From contig OU452225.1 in assembly GCA_911728455.2 (NCBI GenBank), positions 11,196,731 through 11,260,730 of the forward strand: a DNA stretch of 64,000 nucleotides, read 5' to 3'. Source of the stretch: Marthasterias glacialis. Its lineage: Eukaryota; Echinodermata; Asteroidea; Forcipulatida; Asteriidae. Position numbers and translations under genes: made by a program. Under the pieces are notes generated by a model, which saw nothing but the letters and a program-made list of their open reading frames with translations, had not been told where the DNA came from and searched no databases. This document shows positions 1 through 12,522 of the stretch, in pieces (within the stretch, counting starts at the first letter, position 1; each line of letters opens with the position of its first letter).

Positions 1-409
1 TCATGCAAGGAATTTGAGAAAACTCCCGCGTGACGCACGCGGTGTTTACGCATAATAACGCACGGTTGTGCGCTGTTCGATTTGCCCGTAAAGATGGCCC
101 GACTCTACGGTGTGTGACGTCAGGTCGGAACTATCTATAGACACTGCACGCACAGTGTGGCTTCACATAATGCTACGTCCTTCCAACCTCGGTTTGGAAA
201 ATATTGAACTGAATGGAAAGAACACAAGATAAACACCATGATAAAGATGTGACGCTTGCTTTTAACGCCGATCGATAGCTGTTGAAGGTTTTAACGCGGG
301 AATGTTTTTTTAGTCAGATTTAGTTTATGCAAAGCCCGTAAAATATGCTTACTGGTATACGTAAGCCAAGAATTTCTGTTCAACGTAAACGCCAAATCTT
401 ATGCTAATG
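1..409. other. Repeat-derived sequence, no gene seen
   Basis: Positions about 20-170 resemble 32310-32450: both have a CACGCA-rich start, then a GCACNGTTGTGCGCT block, an AAAGATGGC block and a TGACGTCA-type block. This is a dispersed repeat, cut by the window edge. The rest shows no recognisable feature. Confidence 0.5.
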
Positions 410-682
410 AGTTGGACCTAAAGATTATAGAGCGCCGAAGGCGCAAGATGGGGAACGGGGCCTTTATCTATTGTTGGAAAGTGAAATACGCATGGGCGCC
501 ATTTCGGCAAGTGAATGCTTTGTTTCTCATTGATAGCAATGGTCATTGTCTACACTGGTCTGCACGTATCTATAGTTGTATCAATAGAGTCACTTGCCGA
601 AATGGCGTCCCATGAGATTTCCCATTTCAACCAGAGTTCCCCATCTTGCGCCTATGGCGCTCTATAATCTTTAGTTGGACCT
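410..682. mobile_element. Mutator-type MITE with 10-bp target site duplication
   Basis: The element (420-672, 253 bp) starts AAAGATTATAGAGCGCC and ends with its reverse complement. The inverted arms stay alignable for roughly 95 bp, to a GCCATTTCGGCAAGTGA block at about 497-513 and its complement at 590-606. It is flanked by perfect AGTTGGACCT copies at 410-419 and 673-682. Long inverted repeats plus a 9-11 bp duplication are the hallmark of Mutator-like elements. No coding capacity. Confidence 0.85.
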
Positions 683-717
683 ATCTGACGAGTATTTTTG
701 ATCATTTGGTGATTGAT

Positions 718-915
718 ATGTGGCAGGGTGTACCCCCACCCCTCATACTGTGTTTGTGTTCTGGAAATCTGTGGAATTCTTCTGTACAAGAGGGATAGAG
801 TGTGTTAGAGCATGGGAACATTTGAGGGGCCTCCCTCTGCCACATATCGGGCATGGTATAATATTCATAGTGCAGTATGGGGTTCCAATCCCGGCAGAGT
901 CGTTTCCTTGGGTAA
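718..915 (+). repeat. Dispersed repeat (second copy at 62267)
   Basis: It begins ATGTGGCAGGGTGTAC and shares ordered blocks with 62267-62490: ATGTGGCA, TTCTGTA, GTTAGAG, CATGGGA, GCCACATA and GCATGGTA. Unclassified family, no inverted ends visible. Confidence 0.6.
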
Positions 916-1130
916 GATTAACTCTAATGGCTTTGTCCTTGGGCTGAGGTAGTAAACAATGGGGGCTGAGTACGATGGGCGCTTAGAGAATGCAGTACGA
1001 TTGTAATGTGCAGGCAGAATTTGAACTTTAACCTGAATATATTTGGTTCACTATAAGCATGTACTCTAGCAAACAGATATACAGGCCAAGCACTGCACGA
1101 TACGTACCCACCATATATTTCACAATAACC

Positions 1131-1460
1131 TGAAAGGCACTACACAGGATTGTTAAGGATAAAAACATTATTGTTTAGTTTCAGTCTGAAAGCTTACTAT
1201 TTATGAAGTTAATACTAGAACCACTTTTTTCTGTGAAATACTTCCCTCTTAGATGCTGTCATATTTGAGAAAAATGTTTCTGAACTCCTACAAAAAGGGG
1301 GAAATAACCAACAACAACAACAACAACTCAACAGTTGGTTTCGGTTGTAACAATCAAATTTAAGGACAATGTCTTAACATGCTGAAAAGTGTGCACGGTT
1401 TCTAACTATTTTCTCCCGAGTCTTCAGACGATGGGTTGAGCCCCATTTTTTCACAGGTTT
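1131..1460 (+). mobile_element. MITE-like repeat family F1, copy 1
   Basis: It starts AAAGGCACTACACAGGATTGTTAAGG and shares long stretches with copies at 38706-39084 (same strand ends, inverted middle), 46834-47076 and 53866-54223: CAGTCTGAAAGCTTA, CGGTTGTAACAATCAAA and GAAAAGTGTGCACGGTTT. The 3' terminal inverted repeat is missing here, so the copy is truncated. Confidence 0.75.
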
Positions 1461-2079
1461 GTTTGTATAGTTCCTTTAAAAATAGTCATAAATAATGATA
1501 ATAAATTTAAGCTTTCAAAGCGTCTTACATCCATGAATGGACCACAAGGCGATGTACATTCAAATAAACAGCATCGAAACAAAAAGGAAGATATAATATC
1601 GAAAGCATTATACAATAATTTGTAAAACCATTGCATGGCTCACGCTTAGCACTAGCCTGGTGTACATTGTCTATAGTAAAAACTGTTATGGGCTAGTAAA
1701 CACCGCTTCTCAACTTGCCCTGTGGGCTACTAAAAACTGTGCGACTTACTTGTTTATAATGCTCATACTTCTTCCTTTTCAGATGTGAATAATACATTTT
1801 AGAAATGTGTTAATTTGTTTATGAGTGTGTGAGTGTAACTTCATTTGACCGTTAAGCTGGTTGTGATCGCTACCATTAGTTTCAGGAAGATACATTTATG
1901 ACAATGCTTAAAATTTGGGCAACGAGAACTTCCTGGGAGCAAGTAAAATGCCCCTTGGGCTACTTTACAAAAAGCTTAAGCGCAAGGCCTGCATTAAACC
2001 TAAACCTTCATCAGCCATTAGAACACCACAAAAGGTAATCATTAGGAAAAGGAACAGGTCAATATCATAATTCATTCAG

Positions 2080-2262
2080 GCCTGATTGCTTCGTTCTTGA
2101 AAGGGCAAGGGCACCAAGGCATTTTCTTCGTGATAAAGGGGGCACCTCTATATGAGGAAACTGGAACTTTCCATTGGCATGTTTCAGGGTCACCAAGGCA
2201 ATGACCGGGGGCAACGGAGGCAATTGCCTCCGTTGCCCCCGTGAAGTATCGGGCCTGTATAA
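2080..2262. mobile_element. MITE-like repeat family F5 with a 34-bp perfect palindrome
   Basis: Its ends are CAGGCCTGATTG and CGGGCCTGTA. The palindrome spans 2207-2240, centred on CAATTG. Related copies lie at about 24395-24585, 29612-29740 and 31315-31460 (AGGCCTGAGTGCTTCGTTC is nearly identical to this copy). Confidence 0.7.
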
Positions 2263-3974
2263 ATCAAGCAAACACAGTAACGTTGTTTTTCTATAAGTAA
2301 CGTATATTGTGCCTTTCTGTTTTGTACGTCTGGAATTTTCGACGGCTATGCTTGTATGCCGCCTGAATGGATAGACTGGTAACTTAAAATTATGAAATGA
2401 AATTATGAACTATACTTAGTCTTACATGGAATCCGAGAACCCCACCTAGTATACATGACCACGAATGAATCTAACTTATTTTCCGAAGATGTCCAACCCT
2501 AATCAAGGTTATTAGCAATACAAGTACAGCTTTCCTTACAGCCCCAAATACCGAACCGTATTCAATGCGGGTTTCCCCACAGCAACGTGGTCTTGCATAC
2601 ACATGTAACTAACCGGCTGGTCGCCACAGCTCGCCCGGGCATCAGCTGCATGAAAACTGGCCGTTAGCTTAAAGGCTGTCGACAGTTATCATACGACACT
2701 TTCAAATTAACTGCATAGCGTGGTCCATTTATCAATCAAAGCTCACTAATTGGGCAGACGCGCGTGCACTGTCCCTATTCGGGTTGGGTGCCGAGCAATT
2801 ATATAGTACAGTATACCATGGAGGTACCTCCATGAGTATACCCACCACCAAGTACACTGTTGCTTTTTGTAGAACCCCGGCGTGCCTTGAGGGTGATTAA
2901 TTAGCTATAATGAGAAGTCCGTGGTTATATCATAACAAGCTGAAGTTGATAATTAACGTTATCGTTGACATCGGTAGCTTCAGTGTACTGTATTGATTAT
3001 TAATTAGGTGGGTTTTTTTTAGTCTGTAAATATTTGGAAACAGACAATCAGCAGTCAGCCCTCCTATACTGAGTGACCATTCTCCATCAATGGTATCATC
3101 CACGGTGGTTTTGAATGATGAATAAACTATGCCATTGCCAGCCTGCGGTGGTATGATAACTCGTTGTGAATGCATCGGTACACGGTCAACCATCCTGTCT
3201 GACCACACATTATTGCACCTCTGTTGTGAATGACAGATAAAACTGCTCTTTAGAAAAAACTACGCCAGCCTGCAATATGATATCATGTGGCAAATATTAT
3301 TAACACGTACACAGATGTAGTACTGGACACAGTTGCGCCACACCATGCACAATCCGTACAGTCGAATGATATCAAACAGTTGGTCAACTTACCCGCAACT
3401 TTAACCAAGAGTAGCAGCGTAAATACCGAGATAGACAACGCAGATGTGGTTTTCTGAGTGACTTTTGTGTGACTTGACTTGTACTACTGAAATGTGTTAC
3501 AGTGAAAAAAAAAAATAAATAATAATAATCTGAACAACCTTTCTGATCTTTTTAGTCTGCGCATGTACGTAACCAGGGTAACCATCATGGTATTACCCGG
3601 ACGTTACTTGGGCAATTTGTTCATAAGTAAAAACAATGATGCAATGACACATGAGTAATATTATGCAAATTGCATTATTACACAAAAAGTTCCACTTTGA
3701 CCTCGAGTCCCGGAACTCGATCAATGATGTCATCGTAACGTCACAAGGTTATACATTATTTTTCTTACACATCTTGACAAAGATATCCTATACTATATTT
3801 CTTTGTACTAAATCCCCGTAAATTACCTAAAACCCATTCGGGACATCTTATTTTTGTCTAAAGAAAGTAAATACATTTTTCTTTCAATCAATTCCCATTC
3901 TAGAGTTTCAATTAACACCACTCCCAATCGACCTGTGAAAACATAAGAATATCAGTGGTCAAGTTGAATTGGTG

Positions 3975-4428
3975 TTTTGTCTGGAATTTTGTGTCAGTTT
4001 TGTCAGGGTTTTTGTGTCACTTTGTTACAGTTTTGTCAGTTATTTTGTGGCAGTTTTGTCAGGAATTTTGTGTCAGCTTTTTCACGGAGAATGTGTCAGT
4101 TTTGCCGCGACAGTTTTGTCAGGCAATTAGCGTCAAGTTTTGTCAGGCATTTAGCGTCAAGTTTTGTCAACGGATTTTGTGTCAGTTTTGTCAGTGATTT
4201 TGTGTCAGTTTTGCCAGTATTTTGTGACAGGTTTGTCAGGCATTTTGCGTCAAGTGTTGTCAATGGGTTTTGTGTCAGTTTTGTCAGTGATTTAGTGTCA
4301 GATTTGTCAGGGATTTTGTGTCAGTTTTGTCAGGGATTTTGTGTCAGTTTTGTCAGGGATTTTGTGTCAGTTTTGTCAGGGATTTTGTGTCAGTTTTGTC
4401 AGGGATTTTGTGTCAGTTTTGTCAGGGT
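3975..4428 (+). repeat. 23-bp minisatellite
   Basis: Tandem array of units containing GTGTCAGTTTTGTCAGGGA. The last five units, about 4314-4428, are almost identical with an exact 23-bp period; the earlier units are degenerate, giving a gradient of decay. It runs straight into a T tract (4427-4452). Confidence 0.93.
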
Positions 4429-4452
4429 TTTTTTTTTTTTTTTTTTTTTTTT

Positions 4453-6069
4453 GCCTTTTATTTTTTCCTTCGACATTTCAGATCAAAACTGATCTACTTT
4501 TTTTTCCATTTAACTAAAGTGCATGTACATTTTGTCTGTACAATCAATGGGTGTATTATTTTTGTAGAATGAATTGTACATACAGCAACAAATCCTTTTT
4601 GTATAGTAACCATGACGGATCATTCACAACAATTGATCTGTTAATTTTGTATTATTTTTGAGATGGCAATTTTGCTTTGAGTTCTTCTGTACTTTTTGTA
4701 TTATTTCCCCACTGCCGCGTTTTTTTTTTTGTGAGAGAATTTCAAGGTATATATGGAGGGAATTTTTTGAGTGACACGTAAGATCTTATATACCGATGTC
4801 ATCATTGGGTCGAGATGGGAGATCCGCTGGGGAAGGTGATTTTGTTATACCACTTCGTCTGGATGTGGTTTGATTTTACTTTTTCCACTTCTTTTACCCG
4901 TTTTCTTTAATTTGACACTCTAATGTGTCAGGATGTCTGGCGGTGGACTTTCTATACTCATTGCGGTGTAGATTAATCAACCTCAAAATGAAACCGAAAC
5001 GACGTTAATTTCCAACTAACACAACCATTTCCTTTATTTCGCGCACTGTTATTTTTTTTATTCATTCTTTTTGATAATTGAACGAAACTGACATAGAATA
5101 GCAATAAACAAACAGCTAACGGTTAGTTTATTATCAAATCATCATGGCTGCATCGCCGTACATGTCACCTATTTCATAAGTTTCATTTTCTCTTTAATTC
5201 TTCACGAGAACATTTCGTAACAGTGGTAATAAAAAAAAATACAATATTTACCAAATGTATCAAGGCCTACCGCCCCCCCCCCCCTTCCCTCCAACTCCAA
5301 ACCAGATTATCCTAAATGCAGTTCGCCAAAATCCTCTCAGAGAAAGTCACTCCCGAGGCACATGTAATACGCTCAAATCTTTTTAATGCAACTTTCTTTT
5401 TATTCCCCTTCAATTTCAAATCTACACATTTTGAGCTTCCCAAACGTCCAATATTACTCAACTTGAAGGTATTTTCCCTGGGTAGCTTCACCGCAGGGAT
5501 CATAAATTTATTTCAACAAAACCATCTGTCAGCTCGCTGATTTCCCCTGGCGTAGGGTTTCGGGGACCGCCTCCATTTTTTTTCTCGTCTCTTCTCAATC
5601 TTCGTCAACAAAACAAAGAAAGTCTGTTGTAAATAAATGCAGGGCCACGCCGACAGGATGCTACTGTTTTCTGCCCAGACCGTCCCTTCCATAAATTTGG
5701 CATGAGCAAAACAAGACATTTAGGCTAAGACAAGGGCTACCGTTAAAGGGACGTAACGAGTACAAGACAGCGCTTTACTCGTAATTATATAACAAACATG
5801 AGAGAATATAAATTAGCTGTTGAAAACTGCTCACCAACCAAAAGGACATGTTATAGATGCAAAGAGAAAAAAAAACCTGGGATTTTGTGAGTTCTGTCAG
5901 TGACATGGTGTCAGTTTTGTCAGTGATGTTAAATAAGTGGAATGGGTTATTACAACTGGCACTAACGGTTTTTTGCATATAAAACAAAAACAAAGTTTTA
6001 TTCGAAATGTAACAACATAATACATTTGTTTTGTTACGAGTAAAACATTTTTTTTTATAACGAGTAAAG
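4453..6069. other. Gene-free stretch with an outlying copy of the 23-bp unit
   Basis: AT-rich, with a poly-C tract (5272-5284). About two isolated 23-bp units (GGTGTCAGTTTTGTCAGTGA type) lie at 5880-5928. The stretch at 5810-5860 (AAATTAGCTGTTG, then CTGCTCACCAACCA) recurs at 40180-40215, so part of it is a dispersed repeat. Confidence 0.5.
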
Positions 6070-6158
6070 CTTTGTTTTATAACGAGATAGCGTTGTTTTA
6101 TAATAACGAGATAGCGTTGTTTTATAATAAGATAGCGTTGTTTTATAATAACGAGATA
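6070..6158 (+). repeat. Short tandem repeat, about 24-bp unit
   Basis: Three to four copies of a unit with TTTTATAATAACGAGATAGCG. Confidence 0.85.
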
Positions 6159-7755
6159 GGTAATTTTTGTACTGAGTACAAAAGCCCATGCATTTGCTTA
6201 CGACGTAAGAAACAAAGAGTGAAGACCCCCAAAACCCGCACTATGCAGATACAATGACAGTTGTCTTGGGATTATCATATACGAAGGAATTTTTGCACGT
6301 TTACAGACATTGTAGCACCCCCCCCCCCAATCCACCCCACCTAAAAATGCATAGCATCAACGCAACGTCATCTGAATGGGTATTTGTTATTACGGAAGCC
6401 TAGACGACCAACTGTTCGACACCTTGTCACGAAAACAGGGAAAACATACACGTTCGTTTCTCAGCCAGCTTTCCTCAGAATTAGAACACGAAATTCAAAT
6501 AATTGTAAGACACTCCACAAATCGATATTTTCATTTACATTCCGTGTTTCTGAGACATCTTTGAAATGAGCAGGACATTGTACTTACAGCTCGTGTTCCG
6601 GCCGTGTTGTCACGTTTACAAGACCGTGATTCGTACAATAATACAACACACTGATGGAGACTGTCTGATAGAACCAACAGCAATATCGTAGTGGTACACT
6701 TTAAGACTAAACTAAATATAAAAACCTGCAGCAGGAGCTATCCGATTAGCAACTACCGCTCCTTAAAGGGACATGTTTGCCTTTGGATTGGGCGCTTGTG
6801 GGCTATAAAAAGCGCTTGTTATCAAATGAATATGGCTGGACAGTTATTTCAAAAATAGAATATAATGATCACATAGGCATCCCTTGAAACTGTGTGGTTT
6901 TTGTTTAATTTGTTTAATTTAGTAGAATCAAATTTATGACTCCACAAAATGGCGGTCCGTATGTTTCTATGTAGAGTGTGGTTCCGCTGGTTGTATTTCC
7001 AGAGGCAATGTATGGTGTGTTTTTTTTAATCGCTACTCACTAATTGCAACACACTATGGGTGTTTTATTGCATGAAATGCAAAAAGGATCAGGAGGTATT
7101 CCAAACAGCAAAATTTAAGAGATTTGAGGGCGATATGCACATTTCAGATCAATCAGGCCAAATACACATGCGCATGAATGAAATAAACAAACTTCAAAAC
7201 TCCGGTTCCTCAACCCACTGGTCTCATGAAATGTGTAGACACTAATACAGACAATTTTACAACACAAGGTGCGTACCTCCTTTACACCAGATCTCTTCGC
7301 TATAAGATTGGGAATAGTACTGACATTTATTTACGCTCTACAGATGTATGACCACGCACGCGTTCTCCCTCCCTACTGACACGAATTACCAATACACGTT
7401 TCAAGGTTGGGAATGCATACATAAACTCTCTTTCACTTCTCAGTTTAAAGGTTAAACGAGGTTGTTAAACGAGGTTGTTAAACCGTTCAGAAACATCTGA
7501 TAGCTCACTGATTATAAAGTGTCTGTCAATGCCAATTTTGCAAAGAAATATTTCCGTCTTAAGTATACTGTCAAAGTCGATAAGGCAGTATTTGAAAACC
7601 AACCGAGAATGCAGCAGGACCGATAGGAAAGTCTCCGGGCAAAACAGAAACTGTTTTGTTGTTTTCGTGTAAAACGTTGCCAATTTATTTGATGTCATTT
7701 TAAAGGGTTGAAAATCATTGTAATTAGATTGTAAATCACTCCTTCCGATTATTTG
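6159..7755. other. Gene-free stretch
   Basis: Mixed AT-rich sequence with a C tract near 6319. No exon with convincing splice sites or recognisable peptide. Confidence 0.4.
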
Positions 7756-7757
7756 TA

Positions 7758-7945
7758 TAACTAAATAAATAAATACATAAATAAATATATAAATAAATAA
7801 ATAAATAAATAAATAATTAAATAAATAAATGAATAAATAAACAAACAAACAAACAAACAACCCAACAAACAAACAAACAAACAAACAAACAAATAAATAA
7901 ATACATAACTAACTAACAAACTAACTAACTAATTAAATAAATGTT
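7758..7945. repeat. AAAT / AAAC / AACT microsatellite
   Basis: Compound microsatellite: AAAT units, then AAAC units, then AAAT and CTAA units. Confidence 0.95.
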
Positions 7946-8365
7946 GTCCACGTGCTCTAACGGGTCGTTGTTATGGTGTGTTTATTGAAACTAGAGGATG
8001 TGAATGAATTTACTTTTTGCAAAATCTAATCATTAACCATTCAATTCAAGATGATATACTGTACATGGGTGCAAGCATACTTACGCACGCACACCATTAA
8101 CATGAACTACATGTACAATTGGGATTTCTATTTGGCAGCACAGCTAGCTAACCATTCCACGCAATAGATGGTATCTACTACTTCGCATCAGTGCGAGATG
8201 GTGCGAGGAAGTTTAAGATGTTATCAGCAACATTCCCTTGGCAATGATAATCGACAAGAAAACTTAGCTCTTGCGTGACGCCACACAGACTCTCTGCACT
8301 TTTTTGAAGGTGGATTTAACCGTCATCTAGCAAGTAAAGCCTGTATACATCTAACGATAAAAACA

Positions 8366-8383
8366 ACAGCCGCAACAGCAAAA

Positions 8384-8422
<39 letters not shown>

Positions 8423-8490
8423 GTAACAGCAGCAGAAGCAACAGCAACATCAACAAAACAACAACGACGACAACAACAGCAACAACAACC
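8366..8490. repeat. GCA / ACA trinucleotide microsatellite
   Basis: Imperfect CAG/CAA triplets over about 120 bp. The leucine-only minus-strand frame it creates is not a gene. Confidence 0.93.
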
Positions 8491-11378
8491 CTATACATTC
8501 GCCAACATATAGTTTGTCAGCAATGCGTACTCTTTTACAACCATTCCTAAAGAAATTCTCAAACGACAACGGGCGCAGCGCCTTAAATAATCAAACAGAA
8601 CCCGAGTGAATGATATACTAAATTGGTTAATGCATTTGCCCGCCGATGCCACAGCAACAACCACCCAAACTACAAACCAAAACATGCAGTCTGTTGGCCA
8701 TTATTAAAACAAATTGTTCCCCACTGAAACATGTCCTAAAATGCTCACTGGGGACCATGCAGAAGCTTCATGCAATACTTACGCTATAAAGGCACATTCT
8801 ACTCCCGCTCTTTTCTTGTTTTGGCGGGAACTTAACCGTGAATAAAGTGTCAAGTATCACGGGCGGGCAGACAGCTGGAATCCCTGGGCATCCCGAAAGG
8901 GTTTTACAATACACAATATTGAATATAACCCATGTGTACTTGATATAAACCCGTTGTAGGGTGAGGCAAATCCAATCACAAAAACGCGTGGATGCGGACG
9001 CCAATCAATTTTTCTTAAAACGGCTCTCAGCGAGCCACGAACTGATAGCTATAACGGAGCCACACGGAAGTGTTATTAAAATATCATCACTGCGATTACA
9101 CCATGTTCGCGAAACTCAGTCTAACACGCACATCCATCCCCACAGCCATGTTCTGGACCATCGAAATAGTCTGCCATATAAAGGTTTTAAAAAACAAAAC
9201 GCAGAAAATGCAAATGGTGGTGTGTTTTACACGTTAGATTATAACCTCTGACCCCCGCAGGCATTCCTTCTCTCACAGTGAAGTAAAGCACTCTCGGGAT
9301 AGGGAGCAATGTGACAAAATCCATGATGTTATTCGCGTATATTACAACGGTGGCCCCTAGGTACCATCCATTTAATTTGTAACGTTTCCACAGTAGCACC
9401 TGGTGATTGAGTACAACCCTCGGCACTCGGGACAGTGGCCGGTCAAGTACATGCACTTAGTTTTGAAGAAAGAAAGAAAAAAAACCGCTGATACTGCCCA
9501 TCAAGACGAATACAAATTATTCTGATAAGACGCTTAGGTAGGGGGCCGGTACTGTCTCATTCATAAATCCCCTCTTTCCCCTAATGGAGTGCATCAATAT
9601 TCATTTCCCGTTAGCCTTTGATTAAAGGCTCGACGATAAAACCAATGTCTTCAGCATACGAATCTCCCTTCCTCTTTTTCCCACTATACTATATGCGACT
9701 GTAATAGTGTTGATTGATAACAAGAGGCATTGCAAGCGATGGTGCGTGTCTGATGATAATGGGTGTAAAATAAGTGTCTTCTAATCATTGGGAATTATTT
9801 AGGATCCCGGACTAAGTTCCTTACTAGGTCGCAAGGTGATTCTGTCCTGATTCCTCGCTTGCCACTAATCTGTATTCCACCTGAACAAAGGATCCATCTA
9901 TAATTAATACAATGTAGTATACCGATGGGTTCCCTTTGCCCCGCCCCTCCCCCCTCCTTCAAACGGAACAAGAAAGCATTACACAACGCCCGGTGCCTGG
10001 CAGCTGGCTCTACGACTTTCTAAGCCGGGAGTGCAAAGTAAAACATTTTGTCCCCACAGTCCCCACGCAATCCAACGGTGCATTCAGGGCATGTGTTCGT
10101 TGCTAGAATTACTCCAAATTAAAATTTCCCATAATGACACCCAAGAATGGCAGAGAAACTATTTAACTCTAACACTTTTCCTCGAAATGTTTCACATTGA
10201 CTTCTTGCTACTTGTTTTGCTTGGTAAACGGCAACATTTTTAAACAACAGACAAGAGAAACAAAATACAAAGTAGGGTGTACAACAACAATGCAAAGACA
10301 GGGGACAGTTTCCCCCTGTTACCATGTGGCCATGATGTTACATACATTGCTGACAACATGTCACAGTCTAGATTCAAAGGCATGACCATTTATACAGAGG
10401 TAAATGTTTCTATTTCGTCGTTGGGAAAACACTGATATTATGTTAGCAAGCCCTATGTAAACCCCGTTCGTGGGTTGCTCGGAAGTAGCCTACTTCCCAA
10501 TGAAGGTTATTCAATTACCTTTTAAGACGCTCGCACAAAAGGTCACTCACAATGGCACTCAAGACCATTGAACCTTGAGGTAATTACAAACACTTTTTGT
10601 CTACATCATCCGTTCACTACGAAGAGGATATTGTATCTCTGGGCATGAGGAAGGAAAATCTCCATGCTCTGGGTTATTCTTGACATTGACGATACAAGAC
10701 GGTCGGAAGATGTACCATTTGTCTTGAGGATTATTAAAGAAAGCAGGTTGTTTGGATCTGATTATTTTCGTCTTGCAAGATGAAATAAATACGCGGGCGC
10801 ACCATCTTAAAAAACGTGTGTAATTAATCTGTGCTGGCATGGCTGTACGCAGACGTAATGTGTATCCAATAAAAAGTCACTTTATTTTGCTCGTTTTATA
10901 TATTGACTGGAAACCAAAGATGATTTGCAATTACCCAGAACTGTGTATTGGGACCAGTTTTCTTTTGGTCACATAGTTGCTGGACGCCAATTTCGGTCCA
11001 AATATAGCACGACCCAATGTTCAGTCTAGTCTGGCACCCCGTGTGAGCACACGCATGTTTTTTTTTATTTTTTTATTTATTTCTTATGTTTTTTTTTTAC
11101 CGAAAGTTGCTTCTAATTCGCAAGTTGTCGCAGCTCTCTCAACACAAAGTACTGGAATTACCTCCAGGTTGGGTGAGAATGCAAAATTTGATCCACCTAA
11201 AACCAAGCACTTTTAACAAAAGAGGGCAATGGGTCCTCAAATGGCTAAGTACCGAAGTCCTCGATTTACCACATTGCTATATGAAAACCAAGAGGTTGCC
11301 AGTGACTACCCCAGTACTGTAAGTAATCACGGACTGTACTGTACATTTCGTTTACAAATCCTATGAGATCTGCATGGG
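8491..11378. other. Gene-free stretch
   Basis: No recognisable gene. The open frames are short with no family resemblance. One open frame at about 10650-10770 (+) reads smoothly but starts just after a stop and has no splice acceptor, so I do not call it. Confidence 0.4.
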
Positions 11379-11379
11379 C

Positions 11380-11530
11380 TTGATTTCACAAAGAGCTAAG
11401 ATTGGTCTTACAGACGTAACTTCGAATCAGTCTTAATTGCTAAGCCAAGTGTGATGTCACAATACAACTCACTATGGTAATACTGACAACTCATCTTAAG
11501 ATGAATCTTAGTGCTTTGTGAAATCGACCC
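11380..11530. mobile_element. MITE family F3, copy 1
   Basis: It begins TTGATTTCACAAAGAGCTAAGA and ends with the complement GTGCTTTGTGAAATCGA. The second copy at 63411-63561 shares AAGTGTGATGTCACAATA and ACTCATCTTAAGATG. Length about 150 bp, inverted ends of about 22 bp. Confidence 0.85.
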
Positions 11531-11754
11531 CTGGTCTTGAAGAATGTCAAACCGCCTGGCAGGCAAGGTACAAGCAGTTGTACAACTTGTGTCGCTGCAA
11601 AAATAACAGCTGAACAAGAAGATTTGCTCCTTTTCTTCATTTCATGTGCAATTTCCATCAAATGTAATATTGCATGTTCCATCCAGAGCTGTACAGTGTG
11701 TACAAATTGTACCTACAGGAAGTCCACGCCCTTTTGTAAACTTGCGGTGTCGGT

Positions 11755-12045
11755 CTTACCCCCAGCTCAACATTGGAAAGAAGAAAAACATAAAATGTTC
11801 ACAGATTTACATATACATGTACCTTATACATGGTATAAAGATAATTATGGTAGGAAACTTTCCTTGAAATATTTCTGCCTGAAGTGTTAACGTTTTTAAA
11901 TAATAAATGAAACAAGATCCCAAATTAGCTTTTGTCTCAGTGAGACGAAAACTATTAGGAATGCGTACGAAAATGCTGAATGTATTTTTACCGTTTTCTC
12001 GCAAATGAAACAACGAAATGAGCTGACATTTTTACAGTTTGGTGT
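11755..12045. repeat. Dispersed repeat (inverted copy at 43345-43640)
   Basis: It shares GTCTCAGTGAGACGAAAACTA, TTTCTGCCTGAAGTGTTA and AGCTCAACATTGG blocks with the opposite strand of 43345-43640. Partial copies lie at about 47400-47600 and 61795-61930. A conserved GTCTCAGTGAGAC palindrome sits in it. Confidence 0.75.
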
Positions 12046-12491
12046 TATCTTGATTTGTGCAAAGTATTAAAGCATTTACAGTCAGTGTACCAATGTTGAG
12101 CTGGGGCTTTTAAGGGAGAAAATCGCGTCCTCGATTTACGATTTCCATCCTCCCCAAGACCTCCAAGAACTGTACCAAGGACCACTGTTGCAGTCCGTCT
12201 TTAAAGTATAGGCCTACATGCATGGAGAACGGTACACTGCAGGCACTTACTCTGTGTTTGCACATTTTGAAGGGTGGACGTGGAAATGAGATCAATTCCC
12301 ATCCATCCAGGTCGCGGTTGAATTCCAAACTCAAGGAAAGATATCATTGTTGATTTACTCCACCGACGTTCAACCGCTCTGTTCGTAATAATCACGATCT
12401 AGATATGTCAAGGATGATCACAATCTACTGACGCGACCTGCATGTACATGTATTAGTTTACTTCCTATACCTGCAACCCCCCTCCCTCCCC

Positions 12492-12522
<31 letters not shown>

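Larger units (their letters stand above)
683..3950. other. Gene-free stretch
   Basis: Apart from the repeats listed separately at 718, 1131 and 2080 I see no supported exon. The 3060-3200 part resembles 30330-30440 (GACCATTC, then GGTTTTGAATGA and GTGAATGCAT blocks) and is a dispersed repeat, not a gene. Confidence 0.5.

Noticed and set aside
2930..3208. 92-codon minus-strand frame
   Set aside because: The nucleotide sequence is shared with 30330-30440 as a dispersed repeat; no splice or family support.
3977..4492. Open frame of 171 codons
   Set aside because: Produced by the 23-bp minisatellite and the T tract; both overlapping frames show the same repeat.
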